Shown piece after piece: positions 17,967-26,105 of a DNA stretch of 64,000 nt. Positions within the stretch are counted from its first letter, which is position 1; each line of letters starts with the position of its first letter. Source of the DNA: Arthrobacter sp. ov118. GTDB lineage: Bacteria; Actinomycetota; Actinomycetes; Actinomycetales; Micrococcaceae. The notes beneath the pieces are model-generated. The model searched no databases. It saw only the letters and a program-made list of their open reading frames with translations, and was not told where the DNA came from. Made by a program: the position numbers and the translations under genes. The DNA lies in contig NZ_FPAY01000001.1 of assembly GCF_900116495.1 (NCBI RefSeq), positions 868,001-932,000 of the forward strand, read 5' to 3'.

Positions 17967-18743
17967 GTGGTCTCCCTTCAGCTCGAGGGCCGGACTGTGG
18001 TGGTCACCGGCGCTGGCCAGGGCCAGGGCGCTGCCGAAGCGCGCATGCTGGTGGAGTGCGGGGCGCGGGTCATCGCCACAGACCTCGCGGCGGACATGCC
18101 GGCTGAGCTGGCCGTCGTGTCATCGTCTTCGGCCGGTGCGCTGGTGTACCGGCAACTGGACGTCGCTGATCCCTCCGGCTGGTCCGAACTCGCTTCCTGG
18201 ATCGAGTCCCGTGGCTGGCGGGTGGACGGGCTGGTCAACAATGCAGGCATCACCCAGCGGAGCCGGTTGCTGGATGCCTCCGTGGCTGACCTGCACAAGG
18301 TCTACGAGGTGAATGTCGCCGGAAGCCTGCTGGGGATCCAGGCGCTCTCACCCCTGCTGGGCAGTGCCGCATCCATCGTCAATGTCGGTTCCGTCGCAGG
18401 CCTGACCGCGCACTATCCGGTGGCCTACACCGCCAGCAAGTGGGCGCTGCGCGGGCTCTCGCAGGTGGCTGCCCTGGAGCTCGGCCCGCGCGGGATCCGC
18501 GTGAATACTGTCCACCCGGGCTTCATCGAAACCCCCATGACGGCCAGCGCCAAGCCCGAATTCAGGCAAGCCACGTTGGCCGAGACCCCGCTGGGCCGGA
18601 CAGGACGCGTGGAGGAGGTGGCCGGCGTCGTACTCTTCCTGCTCAGCCCGCTCTCGTCGTTTGTGACCGGCGCTGAGATCCCGGTGGACGGCGGCCAGTC
18701 AGGCCACGGCGGAGCAAAGTCTGTCTCCGACGCCATGCGCTGA
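17967..18743 (+). CDS. Short-chain dehydrogenase/reductase
   Basis: A 258-residue classical SDR, taken from the GTG at 17967, one base after the FAH stop. The TGAGQGQG cofactor motif is at about 14-21, followed by NNAGI, the catalytic YTASK and the GIRVNTVHPGFIETPM segment; the C-terminus is TGAEIPVDGGQSGHG. It would oxidise or reduce an alcohol or keto intermediate of the aromatic pathway. It is the last plus-strand gene of the operon, convergent with the next SDR. Confidence 0.85.
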   Translation: MVSLQLEGRTVVVTGAGQGQGAAEARMLVECGARVIATDLAADMPAELAVVSSSSAGALVYRQLDVADPSGWSELASWIESRGWRVDGLVNNAGITQRSRLLDASVADLHKVYEVNVAGSLLGIQALSPLLGSAASIVNVGSVAGLTAHYPVAYTASKWALRGLSQVAALELGPRGIRVNTVHPGFIETPMTASAKPEFRQATLAETPLGRTGRVEEVAGVVLFLLSPLSSFVTGAEIPVDGGQSGHGGAKSVSDAMR

Positions 18744-18760
18744 TTGGTGCACGACTCCAG

Positions 18761-19543
18761 CTAGCCCGGCAGCACCGCCGACCAGCCGCCGTCGACCATC
18801 AGGTTGGCGCCCGTCACGTAGGACGCTTCGTCGGAGGCAAGGAATAGCGCGCACCGGGCCACTTCTTGCGGCGTGCCGATCCGGCCCAGCGGGATGCTGC
18901 CGGCGATGGACCGCATGGGGTGGTCGGCGGCCAGGAGGTTGCCTTCGGTGGCGGCGGTGCGGATCATTCCGGGGCTGACAGTATTAACGCGCAGTCCGTG
19001 CGGGGCCCCTTCGGCCGCGAGTTGCCTGGTCATGGCCACCACGGCTCCCTTCGTGGCAGTGTGGGCCAGCCGGCCGTTGGTCATGGAACCGGTGACTCCT
19101 GCCGTGGATCCCACCAGCACGATGGCCGCGTTCTGCACCCGGATCAGTTGTGGCCAGAAGTATTTGACCGGCAGGAACACCACATCCATCTCGTGTTCAA
19201 CATTCCACTTCCAGTCGGCAAACGTGAGCTGCTCCACCGGGGCGAAGCGGGTGACCGCCGCGTTGGCATAGAGGATGTGGACCTGGCCGTGGTTGGCCGC
19301 TACGTCCTGGGCCCATGCCGCCACAGCGGTCTCATCCGTGAGGTCAACGCGGCTGCTGCTCATCCGGCCCCCGGCTGCGGTGACCTTCTCGACGGTGGCC
19401 GCGGCGCCGTCGTCGTCCATGTCGCAGCCGACCACTGATGCCCCTGCCTCAGCGAAGGCGATCGCCGCCGCCCTGCCTTGGCCGCTGGCCGTTCCGGTGA
19501 TGACGGCGGTTTTGCCGGCGAGGCGCTGGCTGGAGACAGGCAT
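18761..19543 (-). CDS. Short-chain dehydrogenase/reductase with non-standard active-site region
   Basis: A 260-residue SDR. The ATG at 19543 follows AAAAGGATCC; the frame stays open further upstream but that extension lacks family similarity. It carries TGTASGQGRAAA and the C-terminal VTGANLMVDGGWS. The usual Tyr-x3-Lys reads HTATKGAVVAMT, so the catalytic Tyr appears to be replaced by His (AHTATK), and the N-terminal NNAG appears as YANAA. It may therefore be a divergent or structurally altered SDR. It shares the strand with the LysR gene upstream. Confidence 0.8.
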   Translation of the reverse strand: MPVSSQRLAGKTAVITGTASGQGRAAAIAFAEAGASVVGCDMDDDGAAATVEKVTAAGGRMSSSRVDLTDETAVAAWAQDVAANHGQVHILYANAAVTRFAPVEQLTFADWKWNVEHEMDVVFLPVKYFWPQLIRVQNAAIVLVGSTAGVTGSMTNGRLAHTATKGAVVAMTRQLAAEGAPHGLRVNTVSPGMIRTAATEGNLLAADHPMRSIAGSIPLGRIGTPQEVARCALFLASDEASYVTGANLMVDGGWSAVLPG

Positions 19544-19616
19544 GGGGGATCCTTTTCGAAAGTGCGTTTCCTCGACTTTCGCAGGGATGGTCCGGATGGG
19601 GAATGGCGCTTTGGCT

Positions 19617-20585
19617 CTAGGTGGTATCCGCCGCATGGATAGTTACGGGGTGGGCGGTGACGGGGAAAATTTCGTGCAGCCGCGAACAGGCCCGCTGGAC
19701 CACGGAACGCAGCCAGACGCTGGCAGGGTCCTCCGCCTGGGACGGGTGCCAGTACATCGCTTCCACGAGGGACGCTTCAGCGCCTTCGGAGAACGCTAGC
19801 ACAACGATGTCCGCGCCGCGCTGGGCCCGCGCTGCCAGCATCCCGGGGACGAGCGCCACGAGGTCTGTCCCTTCCACCAGGAGCGGCAGGGACAGGAACC
19901 CGGCCACCACGGCCGCCACGCGGCGCTGAATACCCCGCGACTCGAACAGCTTGTCCGCCGGGGTGCTGATGCCCTCGCCGAAATAGCCGACGGCGTGGGG
20001 AACAGTGGCCAGGTCCTGCACAGTGAGCCGGGGTTGCTGGAGCAGGGGATTTCCGGCGTCAGCCACAGCAACGAAGCTGTCCCGGAACAGCTGCTTGCTG
20101 GCTCCCTGCATCTGGTACCCCTTGGGGCCGACGAGCAGGTCGATTTTTGAGTAGTCAGCCATCTGGCCCTGGATCCCGGAGCCGGCGGTGGGGACGAAGT
20201 CCACGGACACGCCGGGGGCCTCCTCGCGCAGGATCCCCCGCAGCGGCCCCACGATCAGCGCCGCAGCGTAATCCGAGGCGGCGATAATGAACTCCCGCTC
20301 GCTCGTGGCGGCGTCGAAGCCGGACCGCACGCGCGTGGCCCGCTGGATGTGAAGCATGGCTTCATCCACCAGCGGGACCAGCGACTGCGCAAAGGGCGTG
20401 AGGTCATAGGTGCGGCCGTTCCGTACCAGGAGTTCGTCGTCGAAATGGCGCCGGAGCCTGGCCATGGCGGCGCTGGTGGCCGGCTGGCTGAGCTGCAGCC
20501 TTTCAGCTGCCCGGGAAACGTTCCGCAGTTCCAGCAGGACCTGCAGCTGGGGCAGCAGGTTGAGGTCCAGATTCTTCATACCCAC
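19617..20585 (-). CDS. LysR-family transcriptional regulator
   Basis: A 322-residue LysR protein. The N-terminal helix-turn-helix reads LNLLPQLQVLLELRNVSRAAERLQLSQPATSAAMARLRRHFDDELLVR (residues about 7-55). A periplasmic-binding-like effector domain follows. The NLDLNLL start and the YDLTPFAQSL segment resemble the NodD/PcpR-like branch that responds to aromatic compounds. Flanked by the aromatic operon and an MFS transporter, it probably controls them. Confidence 0.9.
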   Translation of the reverse strand: MGMKNLDLNLLPQLQVLLELRNVSRAAERLQLSQPATSAAMARLRRHFDDELLVRNGRTYDLTPFAQSLVPLVDEAMLHIQRATRVRSGFDAATSEREFIIAASDYAAALIVGPLRGILREEAPGVSVDFVPTAGSGIQGQMADYSKIDLLVGPKGYQMQGASKQLFRDSFVAVADAGNPLLQQPRLTVQDLATVPHAVGYFGEGISTPADKLFESRGIQRRVAAVVAGFLSLPLLVEGTDLVALVPGMLAARAQRGADIVVLAFSEGAEASLVEAMYWHPSQAEDPASVWLRSVVQRACSRLHEIFPVTAHPVTIHAADTT

Positions 20586-20628
20586 AGGTTATCCGTGTCC
20601 CGCGTTCGGCCCTTCCAATGGCTGGCGG

Positions 20629-21849
20629 CTAGTGGCTGACCGGCACCATCCGCGGTCCGCGGACCAGGACGGCGAGCAGTGCCACCGCGCATGCGATTCC
20701 CAAGGCACCGAGGGCAAAACCGAGACTGCCCAGTGCCGCCGCAGCCGCTCCCACGACAATTGGGGTCAGGAACTGGCCTATGAACAGCGTCCCGGTCCAG
20801 ATGCCTGTGCCGCGTCCGCGCTGCTGGAATTCAAGGCCATTCACGGCCCACGTCAGCAGTGTCGGCAGCAGTACGCCGGTTCCTGCACTGGCAATGACCG
20901 CCCCCGCAATCGCCAGCGGCACACTGCCCGCCACGGCGACGAGGGAGAGCCCGACGGCGGCCAGCCCGAAGGCGAGGGCCAGCAGGTTTTTCGTGCCCAG
21001 CTTCGCCAGAAAGCGGAAGGAGATGGCGCCCGCTGCTGTGGCGAGGGACGCGATGGCTGCGGCGAGACCTATGAGTGCAGCGTCCGCGACGCCCAGACCG
21101 GTGATGACGTACGGCAGATGCACGATGAGGGCGTAGAACACTATTCCGCCGAACAGCGTCACTGCGGCCGGGGCGCCGATTTGCCGCCACGGCACCGGGG
21201 TGCGGACCGCCGTCGTGCGCTGGGATTTTGCCGGTTCCCACAGTTTGAAGACCATGGGGACAACGATCACGGCACTGGCCGCGTAGAGCCAGAACGGCGT
21301 CCGCCAACTGATGCTGCCCAACGCACCGCCGAGGGCAAAGAATGCGGTGGCTGCGAGCGCGCTCACCATGGTTTGAAGGCCCAGATACTTGTTCCGCTGT
21401 TCGCCCTTGTAATAGTCCGTGAGGAGGGTGGTGCAGCAGGTCATGATCGCGGCTTCGGCGATGCCCACGCCGACGCGGGACAAAGCGATGGTTTCGAGGC
21501 TGTCCAGCCAGAGCGGTGCCGTCCCGAAGGCGGCGTAGGCCAGCATGGCGAAGACCAGGAGCTGCTTCCGGCCCACCCGGTCGGCAACGTAGCCGGCCAG
21601 CGGTGAGAAAAGCGCCACGAACAGGGCCGGCAGCGTCAGGGTGAGCGGCACCAGGATGGCCACCCCGGGCGTGGCTGCAAACGCCTGGCTCAGGGTGGGA
21701 AGGATGGGTGCCAGAAGCACAGCGCCCAGCACCGGCATACAGCTGCCGGCGACAAGGAGGGCAGCCTGGAGCCGCCCGGCCGTCCGCGTCGCCGCGGGGC
21801 CGGGCTCCCCTTTCCCGGTCTGAGTATTCGCAAGTTGAATATTCTCCAT
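20629..21849 (-). CDS. MFS transporter (12 TM type)
   Basis: A 406-residue major facilitator protein. The ATG at 21849 is chosen because AAGGAAGA precedes it. Hydrophobic segments alternate along the chain. The cytoplasmic loop 2-3 signature is seen as GYVADRVGRKQLL, with SRVGVGIAEAAIMTC in the following region. It probably imports or exports an aromatic acid or sugar related to the neighbouring catabolic genes; direction and substrate cannot be read. It lies upstream of the LysR gene on the same strand. Confidence 0.85.
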   Translation of the reverse strand: MENIQLANTQTGKGEPGPAATRTAGRLQAALLVAGSCMPVLGAVLLAPILPTLSQAFAATPGVAILVPLTLTLPALFVALFSPLAGYVADRVGRKQLLVFAMLAYAAFGTAPLWLDSLETIALSRVGVGIAEAAIMTCCTTLLTDYYKGEQRNKYLGLQTMVSALAATAFFALGGALGSISWRTPFWLYAASAVIVVPMVFKLWEPAKSQRTTAVRTPVPWRQIGAPAAVTLFGGIVFYALIVHLPYVITGLGVADAALIGLAAAIASLATAAGAISFRFLAKLGTKNLLALAFGLAAVGLSLVAVAGSVPLAIAGAVIASAGTGVLLPTLLTWAVNGLEFQQRGRGTGIWTGTLFIGQFLTPIVVGAAAAALGSLGFALGALGIACAVALLAVLVRGPRMVPVSH

Positions 21850-21886
21850 TGAATCTTCCTTAGCCTCTTGATGGTCACGGAGGAAA

Positions 21887-21905
21887 CGGTGCCGCTGCGG
21901 CACCG
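21887..21905. terminator. Hairpin between GMC oxidase and MFS genes
   Basis: Arms CGGTGCCG and CGGCACCG separated by three bases form a perfect hairpin, with TTTCC following on the minus strand. It lies about 150 bases past the GMC oxidase stop and 38 bases before the MFS start, so it may end or attenuate transcription between the two minus-strand genes. Confidence 0.45.
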
Positions 21906-22021
21906 AAAGTGACTTCCCCACTGTGACAACCCGCGGGGTATCGGGGAATCAGGCATTTGGAATAGGTGGTATCCACGGGACGGATGACTGGACGCTACTG
22001 CTCCTCAGTGCCCGGCCGCCG

Positions 22022-22048
22022 GGCAGAAGACCCTGGCAGAAGACCCTG
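22022..22048. repeat. Short tandem repeat of CAGAAGACCCTGG
   Basis: The segment GCAGAAGACCCTG is repeated directly with a 13-base period just past the 3' end of the GMC oxidase. It is probably a local duplication with no assigned role. Confidence 0.6.
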
Positions 22049-22054
22049 GGCAGC

Positions 22055-23623
22055 TCAGAATCCAAGCTCTTGCGCAACCTTCCGGGCGCCACGCACGGCG
22101 ATGGCAACACTCATCAGCGTGGGATTCATGGCCGTCGCCGTCGGAATGAGCGCATTGCCGCCCACCACCAGGTTCTCGTAACCCCACACGCGTGACCACG
22201 GATCCGCCACCGAACTGCCGTCGTCGGTTTCGCCCATGCGCATGGTGCCCTGGTAGTGCAGGCTCGAGCCGTTCGGCATGAGGCGGGGCTCGGCCACGAA
22301 GGCGCCAAGTGCCTTGCCGGCACGCCGCAGCCGCTCGGTGGCCTCTGCAATTTCCGCATTTTCCCGCTCAGTGAGCGCGTATTCGATGCTCATGTTCGGG
22401 AATCCGCGGTAATCCGGTTCGTTGTCGTCGAAAGTGACGGCATCCTCGTAGCGGGGGTGCTTGCGCATGCCGTAGCCCATGTTGACGTAGCCCCAGCGGT
22501 TCTCGGAGTACGGGGTTCCCGGCTCCATCGGGAACGGCGTGGTCTCGGTGTACATGACCTGGACGGAGAAGGGGTGCTCCGGCTCTGAGAACGGGATGCG
22601 GTTCACTGCCGCGACGGGGTCTGCCGGGTTCAGTGCGCGCCGGGCCAGTTCGGCATTAAGGTCCTCTTCGGTGGCGTACCGTCCCATCCTTTCGGCGTCC
22701 AGCGCCACCGTGGAGATGACCACGGGATGCTCAGTCAGGTAGTGACCCAGCGCCTTCGGCCGCACGCCGGATGCCCAGAGGAGCTGCGGGGAGCGGAAGG
22801 CATCCCCGGCCACCACAACGATGTCCGCTGCCACGAATGACTTCTCCCCGGTGCGGAGGTCCTCGACGGTGACACCGGTGACCCGGTGTCCGTCCAGTTC
22901 CACGCGGCGGACCAGGGTGAGGTCACGGAGTTCGAACTGCTTCGAGAGCGTGCTGTCCTTGTCGACCAGCGGTCCGAGGACGACGTCGGCCCCGGCCCAG
23001 CGCACGGACCCGTCGGGTTGCGGGTCCCCGGCGACCGGAAGGGTGCTCACGCCGTAGCCGTCCGGCAGCTCCGCGCCGAACTCTTCATCGAGGAGGGTCC
23101 GAATGGCCTCACCAACGGCGGAGTCGGCGAAGGCTGCGCTGTGGACATGCAGCAGCTGCTTCGCGTCCTCAATCAGCCCGTCCCATTCGTCGTCCGCGAT
23201 GAAGGGGATCTTTTCGCTGAAGGCGGGCGACGGCGTCGCGCAGGTCCAGTGCGCACCCTGGCCACCCACGTTGGTGGCCGCAGCCGCGGCCGGGAAGGAT
23301 GACGCGTGGGCGGAACCTGCGCCGCCGAAGTCCAGGAGGTGGGTGCCCTGGCGGGCGGTGAACATGCCCTCGGTGACGGTCCCGGCCGGGATGCCGAGTG
23401 ACTCCCGGTAGGCGCCGGCCTGCGGCCCCTGCGACATTTCGCGCGCACGTGCCTTCTCGGTCGGGTCGGGAATATTGCGGACGCTTTCGCCGGGAACCTC
23501 GCTAAGCTGCGGTCCGGCTTCGAACATCACCACCCGGGCGTTCGGGACCTGCTCGAGGAGCACCCGCGCATAGGTGGAGCCGATGGGCCCGCTGCCGACG
23601 ATGGCGATAGTTGGGTTGGACAT
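22055..23623 (-). CDS. GMC flavo-oxidase, pyranose-oxidase/C-glycoside 3-oxidase (CarA)-like
   Basis: A 522-residue FAD oxidoreductase starting at the ATG 23623 after AAAGGAGACATC. The dinucleotide-binding GSGPIGSTYA is at 10-19. GQGAHWT (His125) matches the histidine of the T-H-W motif that carries covalent FAD in pyranose 2-oxidase, although the preceding Thr is Ala here. The catalytic pair is His456 (SSLHYQGTMRMG) and Asn500 (ATAMNPT). This is the family of bacterial glycoside 3-oxidases, including CarA enzymes that oxidise C3 of C-linked glucosides; the name is inference from family and the CarB/CarC genes in the window. It lies 16 bases downstream of an MFS gene and is probably co-transcribed. 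Confidence 0.8.
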   Translation of the reverse strand: MSNPTIAIVGSGPIGSTYARVLLEQVPNARVVMFEAGPQLSEVPGESVRNIPDPTEKARAREMSQGPQAGAYRESLGIPAGTVTEGMFTARQGTHLLDFGGAGSAHASSFPAAAAATNVGGQGAHWTCATPSPAFSEKIPFIADDEWDGLIEDAKQLLHVHSAAFADSAVGEAIRTLLDEEFGAELPDGYGVSTLPVAGDPQPDGSVRWAGADVVLGPLVDKDSTLSKQFELRDLTLVRRVELDGHRVTGVTVEDLRTGEKSFVAADIVVVAGDAFRSPQLLWASGVRPKALGHYLTEHPVVISTVALDAERMGRYATEEDLNAELARRALNPADPVAAVNRIPFSEPEHPFSVQVMYTETTPFPMEPGTPYSENRWGYVNMGYGMRKHPRYEDAVTFDDNEPDYRGFPNMSIEYALTERENAEIAEATERLRRAGKALGAFVAEPRLMPNGSSLHYQGTMRMGETDDGSSVADPWSRVWGYENLVVGGNALIPTATAMNPTLMSVAIAVRGARKVAQELGF

Positions 23624-23639
23624 GATGTCTCCTTTGAAA

Positions 23640-25136
23640 TCAGGCCGAAAGGGATTCGGAAGTTGTTTGGGGAGCGGGAACGGGTTCGTCAGAGAGGCGC
23701 CCGTGCGGAAGCAGAACCGCCGCCACGATGCCCACGGCGTACGTGGCCGCCAAGGCAATAAAGATGGGGGTGAAGACTGAGCCGTAGATCTGAGCCACGC
23801 TGGCCTGGACTGCCGGCGCGGCCCCGTGGACCAGTTGCGGGGTCAGGGTGGAAGCGTCCAGGCCTGCCGGCAAAAGGGCCGCCACGCCGTAGCCGATCAC
23901 CCCGCCGATAATCGCCGTCGCCACTGTTGACCCCACCTGCCGCACCAGGTTGATGGTCGCGGTGATGGTGCCGGTCTGGCTGGCCGGAGCAGCTCCCTGG
24001 ACCACTGCGACGATCAGGCTCATGAACGCGCCGGTGCCCATCCCAACAGCAGCCATAACGATCATGGGAACCCACAGCGGAAGCCCGGCAGGCAGCACCG
24101 CCATCACAAAGAGCCCGGCGGCCCCCAACGATGTTCCGAGGATGGGGAAGATCCGGTACCGCCCCGTCCGGCTGGCCAGCCATCCGGTGAGCAGGTTGCT
24201 GGTCAGCATGCCGAACACGGTTGCGATGGGCACGAGCCCGGACACGGTGGCGGTGGTCCGGTACGCCATCTGGAAGTACGTGGGCAAATAGGCGGTGATG
24301 GAGAAGAGGCCGACGCCGATAATCGCCGAGAGTGCGGTGCCTGCCGCGATGGTCCGGTTGGCGAAGAAATGCAGCGGGACGAGGGGTTCGGGTGCGCGGC
24401 GCTCAACAAAGTAGAAGGCAACAAAGCCCAGAACGCTGACCGCGAGCGCGGCAGCGGTGGCAGGGCCCGCGCTCCGTTCGGCGGCCCAGGTGACGGCGAG
24501 GACAAGGGCCACCAGTGCAGCGGTAAAAACAGCCGCCCCGGCAACGTCGAAGTGGCGGGGCATGGGGCCTGGCTCCAGGTGGGGAACGGCAACCAGGGCA
24601 AGGGCCAGGGCTGCAGCGCCCACCGGGATGTTGATCCAGAAAACCCACTGCCAGCCCCAGTAATCGGTGATGGCGCCGCCGAGAACGGGGCCAACCAGGA
24701 CGGCGATGGGGAAAGCTGCGCCAATGATGGCCATGTAGCGCGGACGTTCCCGCTGCGAGGTGACCCTGGCAATGATGGTCTGCGACATCAGCTGCAGGCC
24801 CGCGGAGCTCATCCCCTGCAGGACGCGCGCGGCGATAAGCCATGCCATGTCCTGGGAGAAGCCGCAGGCCAGGGAGGCGGCCAGGAACACCACCAGCGAA
24901 CCGAGGAAGATCCGGCGGGCGCCCAGGACATCACCTAGTTTGCCGAGCACCGGCAGCAGCACTGTGCTCGCGAGGGTGTATCCCACAACAACCCAGCTCA
25001 TGAGCTTCAGCGCGCCCAGCTCACCCGCTACCGTGGCCAGGGATGTGGACACCACGGTGTGGTCCAGGGCGCCGAGGAAGGAAACCGTGAGCAGGGAGAT
25101 AACAAGGAGACGGAGTCTCAAAGGTGAAAGTGGCAT
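23640..25136 (-). CDS. MFS drug:H+ antiporter-2 (EmrB/QacA, 14 TM) family transporter
   Basis: A 498-residue protein with many hydrophobic segments. The DHA2 motif appears as LDHTVVSTSLATVAGEL near residues 24-40; the loop motif is LGKLGDVLGARRIFL and the motif C region is VLVGPVLGGAITDYWGWQWVFWINIPVGA. The predicted role is proton-coupled export or import of an amphipathic compound. Placed directly upstream of the GMC oxidase, it may move the glycoside or a toxic aglycone. Confidence 0.87.
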   Translation of the reverse strand: MPLSPLRLRLLVISLLTVSFLGALDHTVVSTSLATVAGELGALKLMSWVVVGYTLASTVLLPVLGKLGDVLGARRIFLGSLVVFLAASLACGFSQDMAWLIAARVLQGMSSAGLQLMSQTIIARVTSQRERPRYMAIIGAAFPIAVLVGPVLGGAITDYWGWQWVFWINIPVGAAALALALVAVPHLEPGPMPRHFDVAGAAVFTAALVALVLAVTWAAERSAGPATAAALAVSVLGFVAFYFVERRAPEPLVPLHFFANRTIAAGTALSAIIGVGLFSITAYLPTYFQMAYRTTATVSGLVPIATVFGMLTSNLLTGWLASRTGRYRIFPILGTSLGAAGLFVMAVLPAGLPLWVPMIVMAAVGMGTGAFMSLIVAVVQGAAPASQTGTITATINLVRQVGSTVATAIIGGVIGYGVAALLPAGLDASTLTPQLVHGAAPAVQASVAQIYGSVFTPIFIALAATYAVGIVAAVLLPHGRLSDEPVPAPQTTSESLSA

Positions 25137-25283
25137 AGTGATCTACCCGAACGATCGGGCCGTCGACGCGACGTGTTGTGCCTCCGGCGCACCATCACGA
25201 CGGAGAACGGGTTCGGAAGGAACCCCGGCGCCGTTACTCATACTACCCCACTTTAGTTGGAAAACAACAAAAGAAAGCGTGGA

Positions 25284-26105
25284 TTAGACGTCCGTGGCGG
25301 CCAGCCCCTTTGCGGCAAGCAAGGCGCGCGTGAGGGACATGTCCTCGAGCAGCTCATCCAGTTCCGTTCCGGGCCGGCCCGAAGAACGTGCCTCGATGGC
25401 CCGGCGCAGCGCCAGGCGGGCTGATGATTCATAGCGCTCCGGAGCCCTGAGTGTCCCGTGCTCAGTTGATGTCTCCAGCCGCGTCAGCCCGGCCGGCTGG
25501 TCCACGGTGACTTCGGTTCGCACCTCGCCGAGGGCCAGCACCTGAAGCAGTCCGTCGGCGTGGTGGCCCGCTGCCGCCGTCGCCCCTAGGGTGACCGGTA
25601 TTGCCCCGCCCGCGGATCCCCCTGAATCCAGCAGAGCAATCCTTGCTTGCGCGGTGGCACTGCACACCTGGACCGTCAACGGGCCCTGGACCAGGGACCG
25701 CGCCCAGCCAAAGCCGTCGCGGATGACCGCCGCAAGGCCTGCCGCGGGGGCAGCACACTCGACGGTGACGATCCGGGCCGGCCTGCCTCGTCTGGCCCGG
25801 ACCGCGTCGGCAACAACATCGGGGCGCAGGCGCGGGCGCTCAACGATGACTGGGATGTCGCCGGGCCATGGGCAGGCTCCGATTCCTTTCTGCGGGAGCA
25901 CAGCAGGGTCCGCAAGCACCACTGCCGCCGCTCCCCCGGCCCGGGCGGCCAGCATGCCCTGCCACCAATCGCCGGATCCGGGCACCACAGCCACCGCCCC
26001 ACTGACGTCTCCGGTGAGTGCAGCACTGACGGGAAGCTCGGCGACAGCCGCGATATAGGAAGGTAACGCGGTGAAGACGCCGTGCCCTAGATTTGCTGCA
26101 CTCAT
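25284..26105 (-). CDS. Unrecognised protein paired with a Gfo/Idh/MocA dehydrogenase
   Basis: A 273-residue protein I cannot assign. It is Ala/Val/Gly-rich with alternating strands and helices (VAVVPGSGDWWQGMLAARAGGAAAVVLADPAVLP, IPVTLGATAAAGHHADGLLQVLALGE), without an obvious signal peptide or membrane span. The first half resembles a nucleotide-binding-like alpha/beta fold with PGSGDWW in a loop; the C-terminal 50 residues are helical and charged. It starts on the stop of the upstream dehydrogenase (ATGA overlap), so the two are made together and may form a complex or act in sequence. Confidence 0.75.
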   Translation of the reverse strand: MSAANLGHGVFTALPSYIAAVAELPVSAALTGDVSGAVAVVPGSGDWWQGMLAARAGGAAAVVLADPAVLPQKGIGACPWPGDIPVIVERPRLRPDVVADAVRARRGRPARIVTVECAAPAAGLAAVIRDGFGWARSLVQGPLTVQVCSATAQARIALLDSGGSAGGAIPVTLGATAAAGHHADGLLQVLALGEVRTEVTVDQPAGLTRLETSTEHGTLRAPERYESSARLALRRAIEARSSGRPGTELDELLEDMSLTRALLAAKGLAATDV

